Assembly: GCF_048128805.1 (NCBI RefSeq)
Contig: NC_135998.1
Location: forward strand, 26,065,396-26,129,395
Length of the DNA stretch: 64,000 bases
Origin: Centroberyx gerrardi
Taxonomy: Eukaryota; Chordata; Actinopteri; Beryciformes; Berycidae
Direction: 5' to 3'
In this document: one piece after another, positions 48,301-59,500 of the stretch
How the letters are laid out: each line of letters opens with the position of its first letter
How positions within the stretch are numbered: position 1 is the first letter of the stretch
Notes under the pieces: model-generated
The model's database searches: none
Told to the model about the DNA's origin: nothing
Seen by the model: the letters and a program-made list of their open reading frames with translations, nothing else
Position numbers and translations under genes: made by a program

Positions 48301-51300
48301 TGGGCAAAATGTGGAAAAACACCATAGGCTTAATAGGCCACAATCTACAACATAACACAATATCAATATTGAATGCAAAGGGGCGATAAAACATGTATTT
48401 TCAATGTAAGATATGCCGAAGAACAAAGAGCCAATGAATATAGCATCTAAAGACTCTAAATCCAAGTAGGCCGATTCGATGCAAAGACTTTTACAATTCA
48501 CTGTAGTAGTAAACTAATCCTCAAATTTGCCTTTTGACGAGGTACAATCCTAAAATAAAAGGTTCCTCAAGAGGCTGTGGATGTAGTTGTGATGGATTGG
48601 TAACACACAAACTTCAATCAATAAAAATGTACTGCAATAATGTAAACATCACTATATTGTTACGGCCCTCGGGGTGCGTTCACACCAAGCGTGTTCGGAG
48701 CGGTTTATTTGAGACCGAGACCGCCTGCTGCAGGTCTCTGGTCTCTCCAAGAGAACTGTGGTGCGGTTTGTCAGGAGTGAGAACGTAATCCGAACCAACT
48801 ACAGGAAACAACCCCAAAACACAAGGGATTATGGGTATAAGGAAACAGAGGTTGACATCTGATAACCAGCAGTTACCAGAACCTCCTTGGCAGTTACTCA
48901 TGCTTGGAATGTCTGGCAAAACAACATGAACTGAGTGCAAACCGCAGTCTGGACTGACGCTCATATTCAGGAATTTCTTCATGTGTTCTTAACTGTTTTG
49001 AACACCAGAGAGGGGAAGTTACAGCAGAGTGTATTTGTTTTGATTCCCTCTGCCACCAACATCTCTAACCTGGTTGAATGACAGGTTACCAAAACTGTCC
49101 AATAAATTAGGTATTTGTGACCATGTGACTTTTGTTTACAAGCCCTGGTTTGCTTGTAATTGGCAGTGTGAACCAAAATAAACCAAATCCAAAAATGCAT
49201 TAAAAAAAATGAACTGTTGGTGTGATTGCACCCTAAGTGTTGGGCTTTGGGCTTAGAACATCTACTTTACCAGCTGGTGAGTAGAGTCCACTCCCTCCCG
49301 TCAGTCTCTCAGTAGTAACTGTCTATCTCTCCCTCACATCCTTTCAGTTCATCCAGCATCAACAAGCACTGGGAGGCAGAGCTGGCGGCGCTAAAGGGGA
49401 ACAACGCCAAGCTGACGGCGGCTCTGCTGGAGTCCACAGCCAACGTCAAACAGTGGAAACAACAGCTGGCGGCCTATCAGGAGGAGGCCGAGCGGCTACA
49501 CAAACGGGTATCACTCAGTGACCGCCCTGAATAGAGAGGCACACCTTAAACCAAACAAGTCCAGACTGTACAATCCCACAGTGCATTAGTGGTGATGACA
49601 TATAGACCTAGTTAATTATGAGTTTGTTCGAGCATGATCTCAGCTCTCTGGCTCTGGATCAGTTGACTTCATCTATTTTATGGAGAATAGAGTAACATTA
49701 TGCAACTTGACTTGCTAGTTAATGTTAGCACCTGAACTGTGAGCAAACATGGCTTATATACATATCACATACATACATTAAAGTACAGCTTATACAACAA
49801 TGTGCTTTATTTTAAAATGATAGAGTATGTTTGTCATAAAAAGATGTAGCTATTTATATCCCCATACATCACTGTATGATGATATAGATATGGTCTGTTA
49901 TGGTTCTTTGTCTGTTAGTTTGCATGGCTGCTGTCCATGCAAACTAACAGACAAAGAACCCAAAAGTACGTTCTCCAATTGTGTGATGACTTTAAATTCA
50001 TTTACATACGAGAAGAGGATTGGCAAATTTGTGAACAATTGCAGCTTAAATATGAAGATTCCTAGATAAAGTAAAATTCTCACAATAATACAACTTGCTT
50101 CATGCTTAATTTTATGAATTAGGTACTGCTCAACAAAGAACACAGAAAATGGGGTTCTTTTTACTACACACTGACAAAGTTTGACAGCACCCAGGTGTAG
50201 AGGAGTGAAGTGTCTCACTCTGACTGACCGACCTGATACTGGCTCTAGCGGTGTGCTGGTGATGTGATGCTGTGTATGCACAGGTGAAGGTAAACGGGTG
50301 TGTTTGTGCTGCAGGTGACGGAGTTGGAGTGTGTGAGCGGTCAAACAACAGTGATCAAATCTCAAAAGACAGAACTCAACCAAACAATAGAAGAGTTGGA
50401 GTTGGCGTTGAAGGCCAAGGAGGAGGTATGTATTGAGTGTGTGCCAGATGTGTTGAGTAGGTGTGTGTGTGTGTGTGTGTTTGTGTGTGAGTACTGTGAT
50501 CTTATTTGTTCCTAATATCAGTTCTTTCTGTCTGTAATGACTTGCAGGAATTGGAACAGCTTAAAGTAGAGGTGGAGAGTGCCAATGAGTTCCAATCTCA
50601 AAAAGACTCCCTGACACAGAAACTACAGGTGAGTAATACACTCTGCTTAACACCTAGAGCTGGTTAAGCACAGCTGATTGGCTAGATTCCCCCCATCGTC
50701 CCTTCACCTCCCCTACTATCACCAAACCCCCTGAAGCATCACTCCAGCCATTATCGGTACACAGAGTCTGAACACTGTGTTTGTGCACTAGCCTGTGTGG
50801 CTCTTGACTCATTCAAATCGGAAAAATGTATAATTGACAAGACACATCTGTGTTGTACTGGATTTATGACAAGCAAGACTTTGCAATTTAACAGATATGG
50901 TCTTCTGTTGAATAGGCATTACATTTAAAAATTTGGAAAAGAGCTTTACCTTGACATCACGACATATCCCAAGATGGCCCCAATGAAAAATAATCTGTTT
51001 TCCTTCCTTCAAAGTGGTACGCTTGGTGCCAAACCAAACCATGTCAGTTGACTTTGAAGTATCACCATAGTCTGTTATTTAGGCCTGCTAGAACGTCTGA
51101 ATGAGAAAGGCATTCACCTATGAAACCTCAATGATCGGGGGGGGGGGGGGGAGCAGATGCTTAAAAATCTTTCTGAACCCCCGACTTCTGACAGACCTTC
51201 CCCCCCCCCCCCCCCCGAGGGGCTTTGTTCGCTGAAACAATAAATGCATATCTCCCTCAGGACACGGAGTCGAGGAACCAGACCTTGGAGGCCCAGCTGA

Positions 51301-51449
51301 CCGACCTGGAGCAGCGTCTGGAGAGCAACCAGCAGGAGAGGGAAGCCTTCCGCAAGAGCCTGCGCTCCCTGCTGGAGCTGCTGGACGGCAAGATCTTCGA
51401 GCTGACCGAGCTCCGCGACACCCTGGCCAAGCTCATCGAGGGCAGCTAG
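32520..51449 (+). CDS. homer1: Homer scaffold protein 1 (long, coiled-coil form)
   Basis: Nine coding exons: 32520-32524, 42330-42486, 43755-43886, 44092-44184, 47061-47203, 49348-49507, 50315-50425, 50548-50628, 51261-51449. They sum to 1071 nt, or 356 aa plus TAG (human Homer1b/c is about 354-366). Homer1 is a postsynaptic scaffold. Its EVH1 domain binds PPxxF motifs in group I mGluRs, Shank, IP3 and ryanodine receptors. Its C-terminal coiled coil tetramerises. The first exon gives only Met-Gly plus one base, as in mammals. EVH1 spans about 1-111 ([34 protein letters not shown]). A linker carries [17 protein letters not shown]. Exons 6-9 encode the coiled coil, from [20 protein letters not shown] to [19 protein letters not shown]. 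Conservation is near-complete in EVH1. Exon 2 is preceded by a (TC)n tract that serves as its polypyrimidine tract. Confidence 0.97.
40964..41057. repeat. (CT)47 microsatellite
   Basis: An uninterrupted CT dinucleotide run of about 94 bp, the longest simple repeat in the window. Confidence 0.97.
41717..41753. repeat. (GT)n microsatellite
   Basis: About 18 GT units in homer1 intron 1. A shorter GT run lies about 95 bp upstream. Confidence 0.95.
42487..43754 (+). other. homer1 intron 2
   Basis: Contains a GC-rich stretch at 42620-42780 and a (CA)n tract at about 43493-43519. I see nothing else that I can support. Confidence 0.55.
44185..47060 (+). other. homer1 intron 4
   Basis: Contains the candidate cassette exon at 44894-44947. 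The rest is AT-rich non-coding sequence with A-rich stretches near 45480-45510. Confidence 0.55.
44894..44947 (+). CDS. homer1: candidate homer1 cassette exon (18 codons)
   Basis: A 54-nt open block starts after a strong pyrimidine tract and CAG (CCATTCCTCCTCAG) and ends at AAG followed by GTAAAA. Homer1 exon 4 ends in phase 0 and exon 5 begins in phase 0, so inclusion keeps the frame. It would add [18 protein letters not shown], a basic insert between the EVH1 domain and the linker. Not part of the canonical 356-aa form described above. The call rests on splice signals and frame only. Confidence 0.45.
47204..49347 (+). other. homer1 intron 5 with possible short-isoform 3' UTR
   Basis: Reading on from exon 5 without splicing gives one Arg and then TAA. 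AU-rich nonamers TTATTTATT occur at 47773-47781 and 48290-48298, and AATAAA hexamers occur near 48550 and 48617. A MITE-like element fills 48671-49234. The block 47430-47690 has TAAT-rich sequence that resembles conserved non-coding DNA. Confidence 0.45.
48671..49234. mobile_element. MITE-like element with GGGTGC..TCACACC ends
   Basis: The left end GGGGTGCGTTCACACCA and the complement of the right end, AGGGTGCAATCACACCA, are inverted copies. Further inward both arms carry GGTTTATTTxxG-like sequence. About 564 bp, with no intact coding frame. A target-site duplication was not found. It is in homer1 intron 5. Confidence 0.65.
49902..49960. repeat. perfect 26-bp inverted repeat (hairpin)
   Basis: The arms at 49902-49927 and 49935-49960 are exact reverse complements, separated by a 7-nt loop (CTGCTGT). 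It is in homer1 intron 6. RNA from either strand would form a fully paired 26-bp stem. Confidence 0.97.
51137..51216. repeat. G15 and C17 tracts flanking a short loop
   Basis: A run of 15 G (51137-51151) and a run of 17 C (51200-51216), separated by 48 bp. They end 44 bp before the last homer1 exon. They could pair with each other in the pre-mRNA. Confidence 0.9.
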
Positions 51450-53340
51450 AGAGAACACACACACACACACACTCATACACACCACTGCCCCCCCCCCCCC
51501 CCCCGCCCCATCACCGCCACCACAATGCAGCCAGCGCTCAGAGAGCCACAGACGTCACCTGCATACCGCATGTCGCCACTCGCATCGTCACCAACGAATA
51601 AACGACTTGAATTCTCTTATTTCGACACGTATACCACGCGCATAACAAAGTATGTTTACACACAACTTTATGCATAACGCCACACACACACACACACACA
51701 TTTTTGCTACGTCCATATATCCGCGTTCAGATCGGTACACGTTTACAGCAGCCTACTGGAGAGGCTCCGCTCGGACCATGCCTTCCCTCCCCTCTGCCCC
51801 TCTGGAATATTCTTGACTCTCTCGCGGCAGATGAACTCCTGAATGATCTATTTTTGTCTCTTCTTTATCTGACTAGCATTCCATTTAAGAGGACATTGAT
51901 TTTTTTCTTTTTTTTTTTGTGCTTTTGCTTTCCTTCAATCGTGACGACTGTGTTAAAGAAGACCCGCTCTTTTTGAGCTTTTCTTTGGTGCGTTCTGCAG
52001 AGTAGAGTCGGGGATTGTTCATGTCTCTTTTTTTCTCCCCCTCCCACCTTTTTCTCCTCCTTGCATTCAGGTTTTTTGTTTTTTTTTGTACCTACTATCA
52101 GTTGCATTATTAAAACCCACGTCAACAGATGTCATTGTCAGCCAAATGAACATTCGAGTCAAATGAGAAAGACTCAGTTTGACTCGCTCTCGTTCTTTCA
52201 AGCTTTTGCCAGACTCTGAAATCACTTAATTTTGTTGTTTTGAACTTTGGAGGGTGACAGGGGGGTCGAATGTCATGAAGAGATGACTTCCTGGTTGAAT
52301 GCTACCAATGTTCCCCCCTATGACTTTGATCCACTGAGGGATTTACCAAATGTGGCCGGGGGAGGACATCCTTATCTTCTACAATAAATGAGCAATACAA
52401 AAAGGGAGCATCAGAAGTAAAACACTTTTCAGTCTCACTTTCAGGTAATTTACTCCTCTCTCGGATACGAATGAGACAAGTTTAGGCCACAAGCAAGGTG
52501 GGGTTTTATTCAGCTGTGGCTACAATACAGTCTTTCTTTCTATACACTTTTTTAAGAATACTAATATAACAAAATTCATAGTGCACTTGTAAAAATGGAA
52601 TTGTATGTATGGGTGAATCGGATTATTTTGTTTTCTTTCCCTTCTTGTTTTTGTTGCGACTTGAAGTGCAATGATTGAATCCTCTGTTTTTGTTAATTTA
52701 TTACTGACGCTAAAATAACTGTTATTGAAGATGACTCTGATTATCATGAAAGTTGTACGAAACAAAGATGTTTTCTTTCTTTACATCTCATTTTCACTTA
52801 ATCTTTTTTAATGTCTGGTATGTGGGTGTCAAGGTAGTTTTTTTAGTTTTGGAAAAAACTGGCAATATTTTTGAACTATTTATCAAAGGAAATGAAAATA
52901 TAGATACTTGTATAGCAGGTGATGACAGGTTGGATTTGCAGAGAAACTTTTTCTTTTGCCAAATATGTTTTCCTGTACAGATATGAATTTTGCTGATGTT
53001 GCCTTTGGTACAAAGATGCATCAATGGTAGCTAACTGCGGTACTTTTTTGTGGGGTTTACTATTTGCCAAAAATTCTGTGATGTTAGAAGAATATAATTA
53101 TGTATACCTGAAGAACACTATTTAAGGGCTTGTTGTTGGTTCCGGTACATTTGGGAGACTTGAATGGGTTCAGCGGTGACTTTATCACATTTAAATTATG
53201 AATCGTAATATTACAGCTTGAAAGGGAATAACATTTGAATAAAAGTTTTAAATGTTGATTATACCACATGCTTAAACACAATTGTAATTTTGAGTTTATA
53301 GTAAAACAAAAATAAATGAAAAACATAAAGTCATGTGTCA
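51450..53340 (+). other. homer1 3' UTR
   Basis: Begins with CA- and C-rich stretches, including C17 at 51488-51504. Possible poly(A) signals AATAAA lie at 52383-52388, 53238-53243 and 53311-53316. The T-rich, ATTTA-containing character fits a 3' UTR of about 1.9 kb. Confidence 0.55.
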
Positions 53341-56300
53341 TCCTTTCAGCGTTCTAATTTTATCAATAACTAGATTACCGCTTCTAGCGCTTTAACACGC
53401 ATGACTGTGTGCAGAGAATTACTGCAGCTCCGCTCCAGATGGGCCTGTGTAACACATTTGCTCCATTTGTGCCAACAAAAGCCTGGTCTGGTTTGCCCAA
53501 GGACATTTACACTAATGTCTTCATACGGCAAAGAGTATTCAAAGAATAAGACAGGAAAACATTTTGGTGCTTGGTTTTATTTTGAAGGGAAAAATATACT
53601 TGGGATATAGAAAGCAGATAGGAATGTAATGGTAGGAAAAGATGCAAAATGCAACAAAAAGAAAACCTTATAAAGTACATTTACATTTGTATGGTATTGC
53701 TTTAAAAATTCTTATTTCATTTTTAAAATCTGAAGTTTTTAATAAATACTTCAATACTTTTAAGCATGCTGATATATTTTCATGATTTACATTTCATTAC
53801 AGTATAATTCATATGACATTTTTCAGTTGAACAAATTATTGCACTTACGTTGTGATGGGTTTGTCTTGAAACCGGTCACATGCATAAGGTCATAGAACTC
53901 AAGGGTTATAGGTCAAACTAGAGTTAGCTTGAGGGAGTAAAAAAAAAAAGTCTACAATTAATTCACAATTTGGATTCTACAAACATCTAACAAAGATTGG
54001 TAAAAAAAAAAAATACAGAACACAATGGCATAATAAGCCCAAATACAATGAAAATGGACTGAGAGCGGTGACTGATGGGAGTAACTATTACTGAGCAAAC
54101 TCAGCTGTCTGCTCCGAGGTCTACAGAGTCACATGATCCAAAAAACACCACTATTAAAGATCTGTGTGGATGAATGAGATCGATTCAATTTTGAACAATT
54201 GCAAATCACACAGCCCGAGCCATGATGTCGTTGCGCTGCATGCAGAAAAGCTTAGTGTTAGGACAACGGTTGATTCTGAGATCTCCAAAGACCAAATAAA
54301 GATTTAAACACTTAATACATCTAGACAGACCGACAGTCTAGCTGGACAGCAGTTGTAAGTCCATTTGTTTTCAACAGTACATCCTCAATTTAGCCATGGT
54401 AACTCAGTGTATGACTGTTTTGTATTATCAATACAGAAAAAAGTGAGTTTTCTATTTTTCAATTAAAGACACGTTTGACACAACTCATACATAAGAGATT
54501 GGTATAAAATCACACACACACACACACACACAAAAAAAAAAAAATCAGACAAACTTAAAACGCCTCCAGTTAAATTATTAATAATGGACTTGCATGGAAA
54601 AGATCTTTGAAAACAAGGCAGTGGAAAGAGAGACTCTCTCAGGCTAAAATGAGTGTAAAAAACAAACAAAAACAAAAAACAAACGTTGTAAAATAAATAT
54701 AAACATCACATATGATCCCCAATGTTGTCAGCTCTGGAGATCTGGATGTGTCTTCTGTTACCAGCAGAGGGCGATGATGCCTCAGACACCTGAACCACCT
54801 CACACCAACCAACCCTGCCAATAGGCTTCACTTGGATTTCACTTCAATTGTTACAGTTTACTTAAAGTTTCTGTGTATAATGTGACCAAATAGAATATGC
54901 CAAACATTTGGGAATGTTATACATACTACTTGAAGGGCTGAATTTGCCCTTCAACACTGATTCAGAGTCAGTTTTAACATTTCCCCACTAACAGAGGCCT
55001 CATAAAGTAAACATAGGAATGCGAGGAGTAAAGCCTTCATAATGCACTGACTAAGTTACACTAACTACAAAATGTTGACTAAAATCATATTTCACAAGTT
55101 TATTTGGTATTTAGTGCCACCTCCTCAACAGTAATCAGTTTTTACCACTGGGCATTTAGCTAACACTGTCACCTTTTACTAAAAAACACCCTATATTTCC
55201 ATTCATCATGAACTGACCTCCAATTTTTACTTCATGGGGTCTTGAAGATTGATAAAATGGTAGGGGAGGCTGATCCCTAGGCAGCACTCAAGAGCATCTT
55301 CACCATGTAGCCCATTATTCATCAGGGGAATCCTATCCATAAATTAAAATATTAAATGAATCCATTATACCATCTGAAACAGAGTGATAGCAAAAACAGC
55401 CTATCATTAAAAAAGATGACCAAAAGTGAGACCATAGATTCAAGTAGGTGTTCATATGTCAGTATGTGCTGGGGGTGGAACGGTATATGTCAAAATATTG
55501 ACCTGGTCAGCACAAGTCAACAGATAACGTTCGGTTTAACCGTGAATAGTGATTTGGAAAAATTACACCATAACAGTTAACCATGACTGCTGTCTGTGTG
55601 CTAGTATTTTTTATAGTGTTGGTCCATGATTGACCATTTGAATTTACTGTCATACATCATTGGAGATACCAATTCTGTTAGCTGTTGCTAAGCTAAGTTT
55701 GAGCCTTCTTCACTGGCTCGCAAATTCTTCTAAAGCTCACAGAAGTGCCATCTCAAATTCTACAAATCTCTGCAAATAGATGTGAATAAGCAAACACAGA
55801 AGTTTATTCCATATTTCTATCTCAAACGGGTTGAGCTGCTAAGACTCTGATCCTGTGTGGGCTATCTGATGTGCTGGCTGCAGAGGTAAACAGTATATCT
55901 GCATAACATCCTGCCATGAACTTTCTCACTTAAACGCTGTAGTTCTATCAGCTATAGCAACTTAGGCTATAGCAGGTGGTATAGTTTCAAATTGAGCTTA
56001 ATATCACTCCTCCAAAATTCCTCCATTGTGTTATGAATATGTATTTCACTATCTGTGTCTATTGGAAAAGTGAAAATGCTCAAAATAAGACAGTTAACAT
56101 GTTTGTTTTTTGGGAATGTGGGGAATGTAAAAACAAAATCACTCGGTCCAATCAAACTAAAAACAAACCCATCACAGCAAGCTACAGTATAACTCTCAGA
56201 CTTGAAGAGTGACATAATGAGAGGTTAGAGGTGACAGTTGTATCCTAGCTAAGGATACCACAGAAATAACAGAGAAGTAAAAGATTAGTGGTCCTTCTTT

Positions 56301-56543
56301 ACAAACAAGACACAGAAGTAGGAAAAATGTACTTCAGGCCTGTTTTCTGCTGTTACAAAATCAAGGATTTTTGTTCACATTGCACCGAGGTATCTCAAGT
56401 TGATTTAACCCGGGTTTTGTCCACTGGATTGGGGCCGTCAATTTCTCTCGGTTTTGGCTCTACACGTCCATGAAGAGCAGGCCATAGAGATCTGGTGTGA
56501 GAGAGTATGTGTGTTTACAAAAAGTATTCTTCAATGAGCCAAA
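53341..56543 (-). other. jmy 3' UTR (inferred) and gene junction
   Basis: Non-coding sequence after the jmy stop codon. A minus-strand AATAAA (complement of 53576-53581) would give a 3' UTR of about 3 kb, ending some 240 bp from the homer1 poly(A) site. A (CA)n run lies at about 54513-54532. No other gene is seen. Confidence 0.45.
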
Positions 56544-59500
56544 CTAGTTTTCCCAGTCAGTGCATGGAAGGCCTTCATCTTCAGACTCAGACTCCGGCGA
56601 AGCCTCCTTGATCCTCCTCAGAGCCTCGTGAATGCTGCGGGTCAGAGCGTCGGCTGAATGCAGGAAGCCCTTGGCGTGGCGCTGCTGATCCGGCCGGGTC
56701 CGTACCTTCCTCAGCCTGACACCTTGCCGAATCTGGGCCAGGATGTTGTTGCTGTCATCGTCGTCTGGGTCAGGAGCCAGAACCCGGAGCTCGGCCTTCC
56801 TCAGGTGGAAGCTGCCCCGTTTCAGAGAGGCCAGCACCTCGTCCATGGGGGAGCTCGCTGCAAACACACACCGGCAGGAGAGTCATACTCTGGCATTTTA
56901 TGTATGTAATGTGTCAAGAGGTGTGTCCAAGTCAACTTTGCTCGAGTCCCAAGTCAGTCTCAAGTTTTGAGGCACAAGTCTCTAGTCAAGTCCCAAGTCT
57001 AAATGTGGAACAGCAAGTCAAGTCAGAACAAATCAAGAGTCCAGTATCAATTTAATATCTTAAAGAAAACTAAATATCTAGGACTTTTCAATGCAATATG
57101 GTTTTAATAGGATTAAAACTTGGTAAGAGCAGTTGTGTGTGAGTTTGAATGAGTTTGATTTCTAGAATCAGTTACATCATTCCATACAAATTCAGAAAAC
57201 AGAATTTAAATTCAGTTGTCTGGTGGAACAAATCTCATCATCAAGTCATTTACACAAACACAAGATCTCAAGTCAAGACTTTAGAAACCTTTTCAAGTCA
57301 CCAAAGTCAAAGTCAAGTCCCAAGTCACCAGAACCCAAGTCAAGTCTCAAATCTTCTCTTCATGCATCAAGTCAAGCAGTTAAGACTGTGACTCGAGTCC
57401 AAGTCATGTGACTCGAGTTCCCACCTCTGTAATGTGTTATAAACTATAAACTATAAAATGTTTGCTCACAGTTCAGTTGCTGACATTAACTAGCAAGCCA
57501 AGTAGCCTAATGTTACTGTTTTCTTTATAGAAGAGATGATGTCATCACTTAAAATCCACTGGGACTGTACAGAGGCTGTACTTGTTCAATACATCCAGTT
57601 ACAATTTCTCTGTTCAAAGAGGTGCATATCTTTCTGAGGAAGTCTGCTCTGCCAAAACAACATTGTGAAATCGGAATATTGATCATGAGTTTCCTCCTCA
57701 CCTCTTCTCCACTGTGAAGAGTCCAGAGACGCCGTCTTCTTCAGCTTCTTCCTTGCTGTCAGCAGTTGGCTGCTGTCAAAGAAGCGAGGGGAAAAGGGAG
57801 CCAGGGGTAACGGAAGGGATTCAGACCCACAATTATGGTGCCGCACTGGGCTGCCAAGGAGATCCCTCTCCCCTCCCTCACCCAGCTGGTCCTCTGAGGG
57901 AGGAGGAGGTGGAGGAGGAGGGGGAGGTGGGGGAGGAGGAGGTGGAGGGGCCAGTGAGAGAAAAGCTGGGGAAGCAGAGTGAGGGAGAGCTGAGAGGGGA
58001 GGCATAGAGGTGAACGGAGGCAAAGAGTCAAGATTTTCAAGAGCAGCCGGTCCGATTGATGGTAAAGACACACTGTCACGGCCACAGGCATCAGATGGAG
58101 AGAGTTCTGGGAGATCTAAGATGCTCTCAGTCTGAACGCTGGCTGCCTGGGTGCCGGGGTGCTCTGTTCGCCCTGCTGGTGAGAGAGAGGCTCCTGCTCT
58201 CCTCCGGGTGTGAGTCTGGCTCAGACGCAATCTGCTGGACTTCAGAGTCACCTGGCCTGGATAACGCTGTGTGGGCAGTCAGCAAGAGTCAACAAGGGCT
58301 AGCCAATCAACAGTGAAGCAAGTACACAAGCATTGAGAGAGGGGTAATCTTAATGGCTCTATACACACTGTAGGTGTAGTTATTTCCCACCATCACGAGA
58401 TCGGAGGAGTGAAGTGACTCCCGTTACCCGTAAAGACAGTCTAGTCATTTAAATCTGCTCTGCTGCAATGTGTACCATGCATATGCGCATTCACTCTCAT
58501 TCATAAATTTGGTTGTCACAACCAAATTCTGTCAGTGTGTACGTAACCAATGAGAGGTTGATGGAGCTGAACATTAGTAGACAGTGGATGTCTGAGCTCC
58601 TACCTGTTTGAGGCTGCGAAGTCTGTCCAGAGTTCTCTGTCTCTCCTGACTCACTCTGGCATTTCTCTTCACCTCTTCATCTTCCTCAGCTTCTCTCTAT
58701 ACAGGAAAGAGGAAAACAGACGCTCCCAGGTTATCACATTTACAATTTGATAGAGTAACAAGTGTGCTAGTGCTTTTTAGGTGTTTGGAGGGTGTCCAAT
58801 ATTGGATTAGCATAGAGCAAAAGCAAATATACACAAGCTCGCACATCCAATCTCAACACCATCTAGCGTCTCACTGTAGCTAATCCTATGCGACGCACCT
58901 ACAGACTCCGCCAGCACTGACGAACACACACAGCCCAGCTTTTACGGAGATGCTTGATCCCAAGCAACTAATAAAACTGTGGGTCATACCTGATGCAGTG
59001 CCTGAAGGGGACTGGGGTCCTCAAGGCTACCTTGGTGCTGCTGTATCTTCTGGTTGTGATTGACAACACAAATTTCCTATTAAAGAAAAACAATAACATA
59101 TACATTATGTATTAGACTGAACTGCACCGATGTTATGTGTTTGTCAAAGATATCTTTAGAAGGCCACCACAACAGCTAACAACACGACTGCCTGTCTCAA
59201 AGTTAAAAGGGCCGCTGGTTCCTGCTTACCTTCTTGTTTTTGAGGTAGACTTTTTTGGCAGTGATGCGGCCCCTGCGGGCCTCTAGCTGCCGTGTCCTCT
59301 GCTGTAGGACACTGAGCTCTTCATCTCTGAGGGGGGTTGGCGGGGTTGCAGGGTCCTCTACACCCTGCATGGCATCAGGGCTCTCATAGGCATCATAGTA
59401 CACCACCTCATCCTGTCGCTCTGGCAGCACACACAATTACATCAAAATACAATTATAAAATGCTGCTCGTGCTGGTCCTCAGTTCTGAAAGCAACACACC

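Noticed and set aside
49902-49960. Calling the homer1 intron 6 hairpin a microRNA gene
   Set aside because: The stem is perfect and only 26 bp with no flanking lower stem. It lacks the features of a Drosha/Dicer substrate, so only an inverted repeat is claimed.
57714-58007. Plus-strand Glu/Gly-rich frame
   Set aside because: It is antisense to the jmy poly-Pro exon; its Glu/Gly runs come from the complement of the proline codons.
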